From IMG/VR virus record IMGVR_UViG_3300042549_005531, positions 1 to 64,000 of that record: 64,000 bases of DNA; one strand, 5' to 3'. The DNA is from a virus. The first letter of the stretch is position 1. Every line of letters begins with the position of its first letter. A program made the position numbers and the translations under genes. The notes beneath the pieces were generated by a model that saw nothing but the letters and a program-made list of their open reading frames with translations, was not told where the DNA came from and did no database searches. Below, one piece after another: positions 51,221-58,194 of the stretch.

Positions 51221-52084
51221 TTAAAATATATATCTTATCATATTCCAAGGAATTGTTTCATTATGAATCTTTTTAAATTCATCAATGTATTGGTATTTTA
51301 GATTGTGTTTGTAACGTATATTTATACCTCCATATTGAGAAATTTTATTTTCTTGTATTTCAGGATTCCATAACAAATCTTCACCTTTTACATTATTATT
51401 TAAATTATCAATATGTTTATTTTTATTATGAGTAAGAAATATAACTTCACTTTTAACTTGATTTTTATAAGAATCGTTTACTAAAGTGTCTACTAATTGA
51501 AACAATTCTTTATATTCTTGTAACCAATTATCAGTTACAATTACAGGAGAAAAATTAATATGAACATCATAACCTGCTTCAATAAAAGTATTTATAGCTT
51601 GTATTCTATCAACAATTTTACTTGTATTAGGTTCTAATAAATCAGAATACTTTTGAGGCATTAATGAAAATCTTATTCTTATTTTCTTTTCAGGATTATA
51701 ATTTAATAAATTTACATTTACATATTTAGTTGCAAATGAACCCATAGCTTTAGGGCTATCTTTAAAAAAATCAAAAATATATTTCCAATTATGATATTTT
51801 AAATGTAAAGCAAAATCTTCATTACAACTTATATCATATGTTATCAATGAGTTATGAGTTTGATTAGGTTTGTCTACAATAATAAACATTGAATGATTAT
51901 TAATAGCTGTTAAAATATCTCCTGTATTTTTAGCAACATCTAATCCTTGAGGTTTATGACGTTTCATGTAGCAATAAGTACAATTAAATAAACAGCCATG
52001 ACCAAAGCTAGGTGATATAAAGTCAGTACTTCTACCACTTTCTCTAATAAGCATTGATTTTCTATTAATCTTTTTCATTTTCAT
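51221..52084 (-). CDS. Spore photoproduct lyase-like radical SAM protein
   Basis: 287 residues. The radical SAM cluster motif is GCLFNCTYCYMKRH with C31, C35, C38 (Cx3Cx2C), the spacing and context of SplB-type enzymes. Later parts (IRIRFSLMPQKYSDLLEPNT, DRIQAINTFIEAGYDVHINF, SPVI) fit the SPL barrel. SPL repairs the UV thymine dimer spore photoproduct; the substrate in a phage may be another DNA lesion. Met3 (52078) is an alternative start. It precedes the structured RNA region. Confidence 0.85.
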   Translation of the reverse strand: MKMKKINRKSMLIRESGRSTDFISPSFGHGCLFNCTYCYMKRHKPQGLDVAKNTGDILTAINNHSMFIIVDKPNQTHNSLITYDISCNEDFALHLKYHNWKYIFDFFKDSPKAMGSFATKYVNVNLLNYNPEKKIRIRFSLMPQKYSDLLEPNTSKIVDRIQAINTFIEAGYDVHINFSPVIVTDNWLQEYKELFQLVDTLVNDSYKNQVKSEVIFLTHNKNKHIDNLNNNVKGEDLLWNPEIQENKISQYGGINIRYKHNLKYQYIDEFKKIHNETIPWNMIRYIF

Positions 52085-52190
52085 TTAATTTAAAATCAGC
52101 AGAAGCAATTTTGAACGATATTCTGTTTTCTTTTGAACGATATTTTAATTCGTTTTCTAATTGCCACTCTTTCGAGTATCTGATAAATAT
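52065..52190 (-). other. Open frame with coding character but no usual start codon
   Basis: On the minus strand, the frame reading YSKEWQLENELKYRSKENRI and ending NENEKD is open from just after the 52190 stop to 52065, about 40 residues, with natural-looking residue use. No ATG, GTG or TTG is available in frame, only ATA/ATT codons. It overlaps the start of the radical SAM gene. It could be a gene remnant or use a rare start. Confidence 0.3.
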
Positions 52191-52498
52191 TATATTTCTT
52201 GTTCAGCTTTTATAAGCATTTCTGCTTTTTTAGCATAAACTTCTTTTCTTACAATCAGTTCTTCATCTAATTGTTCCAATAATTGTGTGTGTAAATCGCA
52301 AATATCGGCACATTTTTTGACTTGATAAAGAGCTTTTTCTTTAAAATTGTAATATTTGTTCATTAAAGAACTTGATATTTTTCTAGCTTCTATTAATTCT
52401 TCATCATTTAAAGTATTAATGTTTACTAAACTACCATTCTTCTTTTTCCAAAGAAGTTGGTCTTCTCTGTCTTTTGCTTGTATTTCTACGCCTTCCAT
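52190..52498 (-). CDS. Helical coiled-coil protein
   Basis: 102 residues, almost all helix and charged (NDEELIEARKISSSLMNKYY, LLEQLDEELIVRKEVYAKKA), with two Cys near the centre. No family recognised. It follows a terminator, so it may have its own transcription start. Confidence 0.6.
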   Translation of the reverse strand: MEGVEIQAKDREDQLLWKKKNGSLVNINTLNDEELIEARKISSSLMNKYYNFKEKALYQVKKCADICDLHTQLLEQLDEELIVRKEVYAKKAEMLIKAEQEI

Positions 52499-52532
52499 CT
52501 AATTTTATATTTAAGGGTTTTTAAAATAAAAA

Positions 52533-52560
52533 TAAAAGGGGGAAATTAATCCCCCTTTAT
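52533..52560 (-). terminator. Intrinsic terminator (G/C-rich stem)
   Basis: AAAGGGGG and CCCCCTTT around AAATTAAT, an 8-bp stem with five G-C pairs, standing out in this AT-rich context. It follows the gene ending at 52563. Confidence 0.85.
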
Positions 52561-52562
52561 AA

Positions 52563-52997
52563 CTAAAATGTTCTTTCTGATTCTGCTGGAGCTAAACTAA
52601 CAGCTTCAGCGTTTAGAACAGTTGCGTCATTTTGCTTCAAATTACGGTTTGCGTAAGTTGTTGCATCTTCATTACTGAATACAACACAAGAATATTGAGT
52701 AACTTGTTTGTCACCAATAGCATAAGGAGTTGTTTGGAAAGTATGGAAAGAACCTTCAACGATGTCATTTACAGCAATGTTACTAAACAAAGCATCAGCT
52801 TTAATTAATACACCATCTTCTGTATGACCTTCACCCCATACATTTCTTGTTCTGTTGTTGTTGTTAGATTTAACACTAACTTCTCTACCATTTAATTTGA
52901 TAGTTTTGTCTAATTCCTTAAATATTACTACTTTGTAAGGACGGTTGTTTTTTGCAGTTTTAGTTTCCGAAACTGATACGACTTGAATTAAATTCAT
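52563..52997 (-). CDS. Putative OB-fold/ssDNA-binding-like protein
   Basis: 144 residues, beta-rich first 110 residues (LIQVVSVSETKTAKNNRPYK, VVIFKELDKTIK) then a flexible tail. Small size, beta content and a location between replication and accessory genes suggest a ssDNA-binding or similar OB protein; no decisive motif. It is flanked by strong terminators on both sides and is less AT-rich, both signs of high expression. Confidence 0.5.
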   Translation of the reverse strand: MNLIQVVSVSETKTAKNNRPYKVVIFKELDKTIKLNGREVSVKSNNNNRTRNVWGEGHTEDGVLIKADALFSNIAVNDIVEGSFHTFQTTPYAIGDKQVTQYSCVVFSNEDATTYANRNLKQNDATVLNAEAVSLAPAESERTF

Positions 52998-53061
52998 AAT
53001 TTTGATTTTTAAATTGTTGTTAATTGTTATTAGTTTTTATTTGTTTTTGTTTAAATAAAAT

Positions 53062-53110
53062 AAAACTTTGTGTTTCTAATCTACATTTCGTCTATGAAAC
53101 ACAAAGTTTT
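53062..53110 (-). terminator. Long-stem hairpin terminator
   Basis: AAAACTTTGTGTTTC and GAAACACAAAGTTTT form a perfect 15-bp stem with a 19-base loop and T-run on the minus strand. It follows the gene ending at 53118. Confidence 0.8.
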
Positions 53111-53117
53111 AAGTTAA

Positions 53118-53462
53118 TTATTTTTTAGTTGTACGTCTGCTAACTGTTTTCTTAGGAGCAGCAGGTACTTCTTCTCTTGCAGATGTCTTAACTCCTTCTG
53201 GAAACAACTCAGCACCTAATTCTAAAAGGTCTAAAAAGTTTCTAGTAGCAGCTTCAGCTTCGTATTGTGCTTCAAGAATAGCTTGAGTGTCAATAGGAAA
53301 TTGACCTTTTAATGCTTCAACTCTACTTTCAGCAGCTAAATTGCGTTTTTCAGCATCTAAAGCATCTTTAGTTAATTGTAAATGAGCTTCACGAGCATTC
53401 ATTAAAGCTTTGCTTGCATCTTTAGAGTCTTTAGACTGTTGTAATCTTTGTACGTAATTCAT
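53118..53462 (-). CDS. Helical protein with basic tail
   Basis: 114 residues. A long Ala/Glu/Leu/Lys helix (about 8-90) is followed by a Pro/Ala linker and a basic Arg/Lys/Thr tail (TVSRRTTKK). It could bind nucleic acid through the tail. No family recognised. It is isolated from its downstream neighbour by a strong hairpin. Confidence 0.6.
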   Translation of the reverse strand: MNYVQRLQQSKDSKDASKALMNAREAHLQLTKDALDAEKRNLAAESRVEALKGQFPIDTQAILEAQYEAEAATRNFLDLLELGAELFPEGVKTSAREEVPAAPKKTVSRRTTKK

Positions 53463-53466
53463 AATT

Positions 53467-53688
53467 TTAAAATTTAAATGGTTTTTGTTTAATAAAACTT
53501 ATCTTTTTCAAGATAGATTTTGGATAAACGATTTGATTAAATGTTGATTTTAAAGTTTTATGTGCTGGCATAAAAATTTCTTTTTCAACTACTGGATAAA
53601 TGAATGTAAAACTAGAAGCAGTCTTGCTTTTGTTATACCATACTGATTTTAAATCATTTACTGTCTTTTTTCTTGTTAAAGTACTCAT
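53467..53688 (-). CDS. Small basic protein
   Basis: 73 residues, strongly basic and aromatic (MSTLTRKKTVNDLKSVWYNK at the start, Lys/Phe-rich end). The start overlaps the upstream gene by 4 bases. Function unknown. Confidence 0.55.
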   Translation of the reverse strand: MSTLTRKKTVNDLKSVWYNKSKTASSFTFIYPVVEKEIFMPAHKTLKSTFNQIVYPKSILKKISFIKQKPFKF

Positions 53689-54017
53689 TTTGTTTTATAT
53701 GGATAATGGTCAATAACTTTTATTTTACCTGTATAACTAAATTTCCTTTTAACATTATTTAAAATTCTACCTAGTTTTACTACAATACCTTCTTCATCTT
53801 TAATAGTTTCAGGAACTAATTGGATATATTTACTGTTTTTAGAAATTCCATATAAAGGATTTTTAACTATTTTTTGTAAATATTGTCTTCTTTGTCTTCT
53901 GTTAGGGTCTTTACTTGGATTAAATCCTAAAGCTAAAGGTTCAGTGTATTGTTTTTGATTGTCTTCTAATATTGGTGTTCCATCAGGATTACGCAAATAT
54001 CTTATTGGTTTGTTCAT
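53685..54017 (-). CDS. Small basic protein
   Basis: 110 residues, basic, with NKPIRYLRNPDGTPIL at the start and PSKDPNRRQRRQYLQK near the centre. ATG overlaps the upstream stop by one base. Family not recognised; nucleic-acid binding is plausible from charge only. Confidence 0.6.
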   Translation of the reverse strand: MNKPIRYLRNPDGTPILEDNQKQYTEPLALGFNPSKDPNRRQRRQYLQKIVKNPLYGISKNSKYIQLVPETIKDEEGIVVKLGRILNNVKRKFSYTGKIKVIDHYPYKTK

Positions 54018-54184
54018 TATATGTGACTATAAGTTAAAAAGTTAGCTAAATAATTTTCTGTGTTTACTTGAATGTTTTCATTTACATATATTTTTTCAAT
54101 ATTGTTTTCAAATAAATAATTTTTGATTTTTTCTAAATCATGCTCAAAAGCTTGAATTAAAAATAAATGTGTTGTTACTTTCAT
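54017..54184 (-). CDS. Small hypothetical protein
   Basis: 55 residues from the ATG at 54184 (MKVTTHLFLIQAFEHDLEKI at the start). The frame is open to 54217, but that part is covered by a hairpin and lacks a good leader, so the downstream Met is preferred. Alpha/beta, unknown. Confidence 0.5.
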   Translation of the reverse strand: MKVTTHLFLIQAFEHDLEKIKNYLFENNIEKIYVNENIQVNTENYLANFLTYSHI

Positions 54185-54196
54185 AATTAAATTAAT

Positions 54197-54227
54197 TAAA
54201 ATATACCTCTTTTTCAAGAGGCATATT
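54197..54227 (-). terminator. Hairpin between small genes
   Basis: AAATAT..CTCTT and AAGAG..ATATTT pair around TTTC with a small mismatch, followed by a T-poor but AT-rich stretch on the minus strand. Likely a weak terminator or RNA-processing hairpin. Confidence 0.55.
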
Positions 54228-54232
54228 TAGTT

Positions 54233-54379
54233 TTAAATTGAATAACCGATTTTAAAATAAGCATTGTTTCCTATAAGCTTAGCAGTATAAACTACATACT
54301 TTTGCATTAAATAAGATTTGATTGCTTGAAAAACACCATAAGTGCTGATGCTTAACATAAATGTTCTAGTTTTTTTCAT
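54233..54379 (-). CDS. Very small protein
   Basis: 48 residues starting MKKTRTFMLSISTYGVFQAI and ending with a short beta-like segment. It overlaps the upstream small gene by 14 bases and ends just before the hairpin. Coding is supported by packing and by the lack of any other gene in this gap. Confidence 0.5.
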   Translation of the reverse strand: MKKTRTFMLSISTYGVFQAIKSYLMQKYVVYTAKLIGNNAYFKIGYSI

Positions 54380-54536
54380 AAAGTTTAATGTTTAAATTTC
54401 CCCATTCAGGAAGATTGTTTGAATAACTTAAAATACTACTTAGGAATTCATTTTTCAATGATTTTGCTTGCGGTGTGTTACGCATTTGTTTTGCAATTTT
54501 TGCAATTTTGTTTGTTGTTTTTTTTTCTTCAGTCAT
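54366..54536 (-). CDS. Very small protein
   Basis: 56 residues, starting MTEEKKTTNKIAKIAKQMRN, with a helix and a C-terminal LPEWGNLNIKLYEKN. Ends in TAG. It starts 4 bases after the upstream stop. Unknown function. Confidence 0.55.
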   Translation of the reverse strand: MTEEKKTTNKIAKIAKQMRNTPQAKSLKNEFLSSILSYSNNLPEWGNLNIKLYEKN

Positions 54537-54540
54537 AATT

Positions 54541-54888
54541 TTAAAAATTAAAAATAATTTCTATAATTTTCTTTTTGTTTTCAGCACGTAATTTTTTAAT
54601 TAGTTTTACTACTATTTCAAACTGGTCATTTTCACTTAAATTTTCTAAAGGTCTTCTAATAGAATTTTTTTGATTATGTAAAGTATACATACCAGAACTA
54701 GTAATTGTAGATAATACAGCATTTGCATTTTTTCTTAAATGATTGTAATATCTACCTTTAACTACATTAAATTTTACATTTAATTCTGCCGAAACTTGTT
54801 CTAAAGCATAAGAAATGTTTGAAGGATACTTACTTATATATTCTAATATAAGATTATCTTCTTCTTTTGTAAGTAACGTTTGTCTCAT
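54541..54888 (-). CDS. Putative HTH/Myb-like DNA-binding protein
   Basis: 115 residues. LTKEEDNLILEYISKYPSNI, YALEQVSAELN and VVKGRYYNHLRKN give a three-helix arrangement like a Myb/SANT or phage regulatory HTH, reminiscent of prophage anti-repressor-type HTH proteins. The C-terminal half is helical and Lys-rich. Probably a regulator. Confidence 0.6.
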   Translation of the reverse strand: MRQTLLTKEEDNLILEYISKYPSNISYALEQVSAELNVKFNVVKGRYYNHLRKNANAVLSTITSSGMYTLHNQKNSIRRPLENLSENDQFEIVVKLIKKLRAENKKKIIEIIFNF

Positions 54889-54925
54889 TATGTTTTTTAT
54901 TTAAAGGTTTTTGTGTGTAAAAATT

Positions 54926-54957
54926 AAAAAAAGCATAGTGGACTACCTATGCTTTTT
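54926..54957 (-). terminator. Intrinsic terminator
   Basis: AAAAAGCATAG and CTATGCTTTTT, an 11-bp stem around an 8-9 base loop, with seven T on the minus strand. It lies just upstream of the HTH gene, about 70 bases after another terminator. Confidence 0.85.
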
Positions 54958-55025
54958 CAGACAATTATATTATTTAGATATTCAAACTATTTTTTTAAAT
55001 TGTTTTTTATTTATTTGTTTAATTA

Positions 55026-55048
55026 AAAACTAGTGTCCTTCTAGTTTA
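55026..55048 (-). terminator. Intrinsic terminator
   Basis: AAACTAG and CTAGTTT around a 7-base loop, with TTTTTAATT following on the minus strand. It directly follows the small membrane-protein gene ending at 55054. The two hairpins enclose about 70 bases with no gene. Confidence 0.75.
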
Positions 55049-55053
55049 TCTTT

Positions 55054-55281
55054 CTAATCGTCAAAATATTGACGACCAGTGGAAAACCAAACTTCTGCAT
55101 ATAAACAAGATATTGTTAATGATGCAAAAGTTGTAATCCATAATAACATTGACTGAACTATTGTATAAAATTTAAATCCTAACACTTGTGGTGAATCAGC
55201 TATTATAGCGATAACAATTGTTATTATAAAAAATAATAAACATATATATCCAGATATTTTTTTTCTATTTTCTTTTTTCAT
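55054..55281 (-). CDS. Small two-helix membrane protein
   Basis: 75 residues: a Lys-rich start, then two hydrophobic helices (about 9-30 and 37-62) and a short polar tail. Unknown function; host-takeover membrane proteins of this size are common in early arms. Confidence 0.6.
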   Translation of the reverse strand: MKKENRKKISGYICLLFFIITIVIAIIADSPQVLGFKFYTIVQSMLLWITTFASLTISCLYAEVWFSTGRQYFDD

Positions 55282-55286
55282 TATTT

Positions 55287-55463
55287 TTAAACTATAACAT
55301 TATTTGCACATACTTCTAAACACCAATTCATTAGTTCATCTAACATAGGTGATTCATCTTCTTCATCAAAAGCATCTGTTGTAGCAATACATAGTAAATC
55401 TGATTGATTTGGATGCATTTTAATTAATTCACTTGTTTTATTTGAAAATTCTGTTACTGTCAT
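55287..55463 (-). CDS. Small acidic protein
   Basis: 58 residues from the ATG at 55463 (MTVTEFSNKTSELIKMHPNQ at the start), with an acidic EEDESP patch. The frame is open to 55487, but the preferred Met lies 1 base after the upstream stop. Unknown. Confidence 0.55.
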   Translation of the reverse strand: MTVTEFSNKTSELIKMHPNQSDLLCIATTDAFDEEDESPMLDELMNWCLEVCANNVIV

Positions 55464-55464
55464 A

Positions 55465-56094
55465 TTATTTCTTTTTAAATTGTTCAAACCATTTTTTTAC
55501 ATTACCATATCCAACCATTGAAGTTTTTCTTGTTTCATATTTCCAAATAAGTTCTAAAACCTCTTCCTCACTATACATTCTCTCTGCTTGCCATTTAGCA
55601 CCAAACCTAACTGCTTTGTTAATGACTATGTCAATCTCTCCATAGCGACTTGCATATTCTTTAGCCACTTCTTCAATTGTTTCTTGTTTAGTTTCTTCTT
55701 TTGTAATGATGATTTTGTATATTGTTGAACCAAAATGTAATTTATAATCTCTAATTTCAACACTCTCACAACTTGTATTCTTAACAAACCATTCTAAGAA
55801 AGTATCATCAATAGCTTGAACACCATATTTGATTAGGTCTTGGTCTATTGTTAGGATGATTTTTTTACTTAAATGAAAAAGTTCATTATCACCTCTTTCT
55901 ATTTTAGAAACTTTATTTTTATAAATAATCCAATCTCCATCTTTAATTTCTTCATCAGAAGTGATGTAGATGTTTTGACATTTCCCTTTAGTGAATATTT
56001 TTTGAAGTGTGTATTGATTATTTAATAAAAGTGTATTTTCTTTTAAAAACAACCTACTTGGTTTATCTGTTGGTATTAAATATAAGTTTTTCAT
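55465..56094 (-). CDS. Conserved hypothetical protein of Bacteroidota phages
   Basis: 209 residues. It contains LYLIPTDKPSRLF, QNIYITSDEEIKDGDWIIY, KKIILTIDQDLIKYGVQAID and FLEWFVKNTSCESVEI, a series I recognise from many hypothetical proteins of Bacteroidota phages and metagenomes, with no known function. The C-terminal end (SRYGEIDIVINKAVRFGAKW) is also typical. Less AT-rich than the surrounding small genes. Confidence 0.75.
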   Translation of the reverse strand: MKNLYLIPTDKPSRLFLKENTLLLNNQYTLQKIFTKGKCQNIYITSDEEIKDGDWIIYKNKVSKIERGDNELFHLSKKIILTIDQDLIKYGVQAIDDTFLEWFVKNTSCESVEIRDYKLHFGSTIYKIIITKEETKQETIEEVAKEYASRYGEIDIVINKAVRFGAKWQAERMYSEEEVLELIWKYETRKTSMVGYGNVKKWFEQFKKK

Positions 56095-56096
56095 AA

Positions 56097-56315
56097 TTAA
56101 AAATTTATATGTTTATCATCTCTTAATGCTACAGTCCATCTTATTATAGTCATAACAAACATTCCTATTGTTATAAAAAATAATATTATATAAACAAGAG
56201 TCAAATTTACATTAGATTGACAAAATGTTAATTTATACCAATCTAAAAATGGCATCATAAATAAAGGAAACACTATTAATGTTATAGTGTGAATAATTGC
56301 GATAATGTATTTCAT
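56097..56315 (-). CDS. Small membrane protein
   Basis: 72 residues with two hydrophobic helices (about 3-24 and 38-62) and a charged C-terminus. It follows the structured gap 56316-56579 in the direction of transcription. Unknown. Confidence 0.6.
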   Translation of the reverse strand: MKYIIAIIHTITLIVFPLFMMPFLDWYKLTFCQSNVNLTLVYIILFFITIGMFVMTIIRWTVALRDDKHINF

Positions 56316-56579
56316 GTTTTTGTTTGTTAATTGTTTTTAATTGGTTTGTGTTTAGCACCCTCTTTCTTATTTACCCCAACTAATCGTATAGATAGTTGCT
56401 TATGTTTAAGGATAAGAGTAGGGTTGCTAACCCCTCTGCACTCAGTTGTAATAGATATATAAAAGCCGAGTTTTTACACAACAGATTTTTTACGTGTTCG
56501 TCTATTACAACTGCTCATCCTTGGGAAATGAGAATGGTGCATTAATTAAGCAGTTTTACATCATGCTTAGGATTAGGAG
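56316..56579 (-). ncRNA. Gene-free stretch with long inverted repeat (possible RNA)
   Basis: No protein gene fits. It holds a perfect 13-bp inverted repeat, CAGTTGTAATAGA (56443-56455) and TCTATTACAACTG (56501-56513), with a 45-base loop. A short hairpin GGGTT/AACCC (56421-56433) lies beside it. One copy of a 20-base repeat (56554-56573) is at the upstream end on the minus strand. A structured RNA or leader is likely; which strand is transcribed is inferred from the neighbouring genes. Confidence 0.45.
56554..56573 (-). repeat. 20-base direct repeat, copy 1 (candidate phage promoter)
   Basis: TTTTACATCATGCTTAGGAT, identical to 57292-57311 and in the same orientation. On the minus strand it precedes the structured gap. 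Confidence 0.7.
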
Positions 56580-56783
56580 TTATTCTTCTAAAAAATCAAT
56601 TTTAGTTGGTGTACCAGTTAATCTTTTGTAATGAACTTGAGCAACACTTGTTCTAGTTGCTTCTGCCATTGCTTTAACTGCTAGTAATCCAGCTTTTAAA
56701 TCTTCTGATTCAGCGTATTTTTCATGCGCTCTGTTTCCAATTTTAATTAGAGATTCTCTAACTTGTTTAATTTTAGTTGCCAT
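56580..56783 (-). CDS. Small helical protein
   Basis: 67 residues, helical (MATKIKQVRESLIKIGNRAH at the start, AGLLAVKAMAEATRTSVAQV later). Similar small helical proteins occur in the accessory arms of many phages; function unknown. It ends where the 20-base repeat region begins. Confidence 0.6.
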   Translation of the reverse strand: MATKIKQVRESLIKIGNRAHEKYAESEDLKAGLLAVKAMAEATRTSVAQVHYKRLTGTPTKIDFLEE

Positions 56784-56790
56784 TTTTTAT

Positions 56791-57276
56791 TTATTTTATT
56801 GAATAAATTGAAATATTGTGAGTTTTAGCTAATTGTCTTTTAAATAATATAATATTTTTAAATTCTTGATATAATTCAGGTGTTATATATTTAACTGGTA
56901 TTTTTAATAAAGTAGATACATAAGATTTAGTTATATTAATTTTTATTTTTTTTTGGTCTTTTTGATGTCTATTTGTTTGACATTTTAAACAAAGTTCATT
57001 TTTTGAAATTGTAATATTAGTATCACAATATTTACATTTAATATTGTTAAAATGTTCAATCAATAATTTTTTAATTTTAATTGTTTTATTTTTATTATTA
57101 ATTCTAAGAATAACTTGTTTACAGTTTTTACTACTTTTACTTTCTTTAAGTATTTTATTTTTATAAATAATACTATAAACACCATGAACTTTTAAATGTC
57201 TATAATGACTAATTACAACTCCATCTTCTCTAATAGAGTATTGTTGGTTAGTTCCTTCAATGAATTTAGTTTCCAT
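56791..57276 (-). CDS. NUMOD4-like zinc-ribbon protein (homing-type)
   Basis: 161 residues. QQYSIREDGVVISHYRH is a NUMOD4-like start; KTIKIKKLLIEHF follows as the usual second part. Then comes a C4 zinc ribbon (CKYCD...CLKCQ, about 78-99). The C-terminal third is a helical, Ile/Lys-rich region that could be a DNA-binding helix-turn-helix. No HNH catalytic core is visible, so it may be a DNA-binding derivative of a homing endonuclease. One copy of the 20-base repeat lies 16 bases upstream. Confidence 0.6.
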   Translation of the reverse strand: METKFIEGTNQQYSIREDGVVISHYRHLKVHGVYSIIYKNKILKESKSSKNCKQVILRINNKNKTIKIKKLLIEHFNNIKCKYCDTNITISKNELCLKCQTNRHQKDQKKIKINITKSYVSTLLKIPVKYITPELYQEFKNIILFKRQLAKTHNISIYSIK

Positions 57277-57291
57277 AATTTTAAAAAGCCT

Positions 57292-57311
57292 TTTTACATC
57301 ATGCTTAGGAT
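57292..57311 (-). repeat. 20-base direct repeat, copy 2 (candidate phage promoter)
   Basis: TTTTACATCATGCTTAGGAT, identical to 56554-56573, lying just upstream of the gene that starts at 57276. Confidence 0.7.
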
Positions 57312-57317
57312 GTTGTT

Positions 57318-57440
57318 TTACATGAGATACGTAATTTTGTTTTCTTTCTTAGTTTTATCAGCTTTGTTGTTTGATTCAACATAGTTGCAAAACATACCAG
57401 TTAAGATAGCTATGCAAGTTAAAGTTAGTAGTGATGTCAT
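57318..57440 (-). CDS. Very small membrane protein
   Basis: 40 residues with one hydrophobic N-terminal helix (MTSLLTLTCIAILTGMFCNY) and a basic tail. Its ATG overlaps the upstream stop as ATGA, supporting reality. Confidence 0.5.
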   Translation of the reverse strand: MTSLLTLTCIAILTGMFCNYVESNNKADKTKKENKITYLM

Positions 57441-57613
57441 TTTTTATTATTTTCTTGAATGAATAAAAATATACTAGTTGTCATACATAATATTGAACCA
57501 AATGAGAAGAACAATAGACTTTGATTGTCTATGTTGTCAATAAATGGAGTAATTATGAGCATTAATGTGCTAATAATTGCCATGATGAAGAATAAATCTG
57601 TTTTGTTTTTCAT
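57437..57613 (-). CDS. Small two-helix membrane protein
   Basis: 58 residues, two hydrophobic helices (about 7-24 and 33-52) and a short Asn/Lys tail. ATGA overlap with the next gene. Function unknown. Confidence 0.55.
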   Translation of the reverse strand: MKNKTDLFFIMAIISTLMLIITPFIDNIDNQSLLFFSFGSILCMTTSIFLFIQENNKK

Positions 57614-57840
57614 GATGTTAATGTTTTGTTAGAATTATGGTTGGAAATGTGTGGTTAGTTTTTTGGTTGAGTTGTTGGAAGTGTTATATCTATTACTATA
57701 GTTTTGTAAGAACAATTGGGAAGACAATCTAAAATAGGGATGGATTGCCTTCCACAATTACCAGTATACTTGACTGAATATCAACAACTTGTAGAAGAAA
57801 ACAAATGGTTTAAATGAATGACTATGAAGAATTACAAGCG
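57614..57840. other. Short gap with two tiny plus-strand frames
   Basis: No minus-strand gene with an ATG fits this 227-base gap. On the plus strand, 57740-57817 encodes 25 residues (MDCLPQLPVYLTEYQQLVEE at the start). It overlaps by ATGA with a 20-residue frame 57814-57876 (MNDYEELQALSNACNPCILN), which runs antisense into the neighbouring gene. Both look protein-like but are too short to call. Confidence 0.3.
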
Positions 57841-58137
57841 TTATCTAACGCCTGTAATCCTTGCATACTTAACTAATTCTTTCTTGTCATTTGTAAATTC
57901 AAACAAACCAACAACGGCAACATCGTTAATGTAAATTGCATCTCTTACTTCAGAGGTACATTTTAAATTAAACGCTCCGATACTTACTTTGTACAGCTTA
58001 GTTGTACTTGTAGTATCTTCAACAAACTTTAGAGTTCTAAAATCTAACGCATTAACCTCCAACTCTCTAACAGGTACTAATGCTTTTCTTAAGCCAAAAT
58101 TCTCTAATTCTGACAATAAATTTTCTAAATTAATCAT
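57841..58137 (-). CDS. First minus-arm gene, hypothetical
   Basis: 98 residues from the ATG at 58137 (MINLENLLSELENFGLRKAL at the start). The frame is open to 58194, but the Met at 58137 gives a better leader. Beta-rich, with a C-terminal KKELVKYARITGVR. It is less AT-rich than the following genes. As the gene closest to the divergent control region on the minus side it may be early expressed. Function unknown. Confidence 0.6.
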   Translation of the reverse strand: MINLENLLSELENFGLRKALVPVRELEVNALDFRTLKFVEDTTSTTKLYKVSIGAFNLKCTSEVRDAIYINDVAVVGLFEFTNDKKELVKYARITGVR

Positions 58138-58194
58138 GACGGGTATATTAAATGTGTGTTCATAAGTCGGGGGTGGATTGTTGACCTGCAACAC

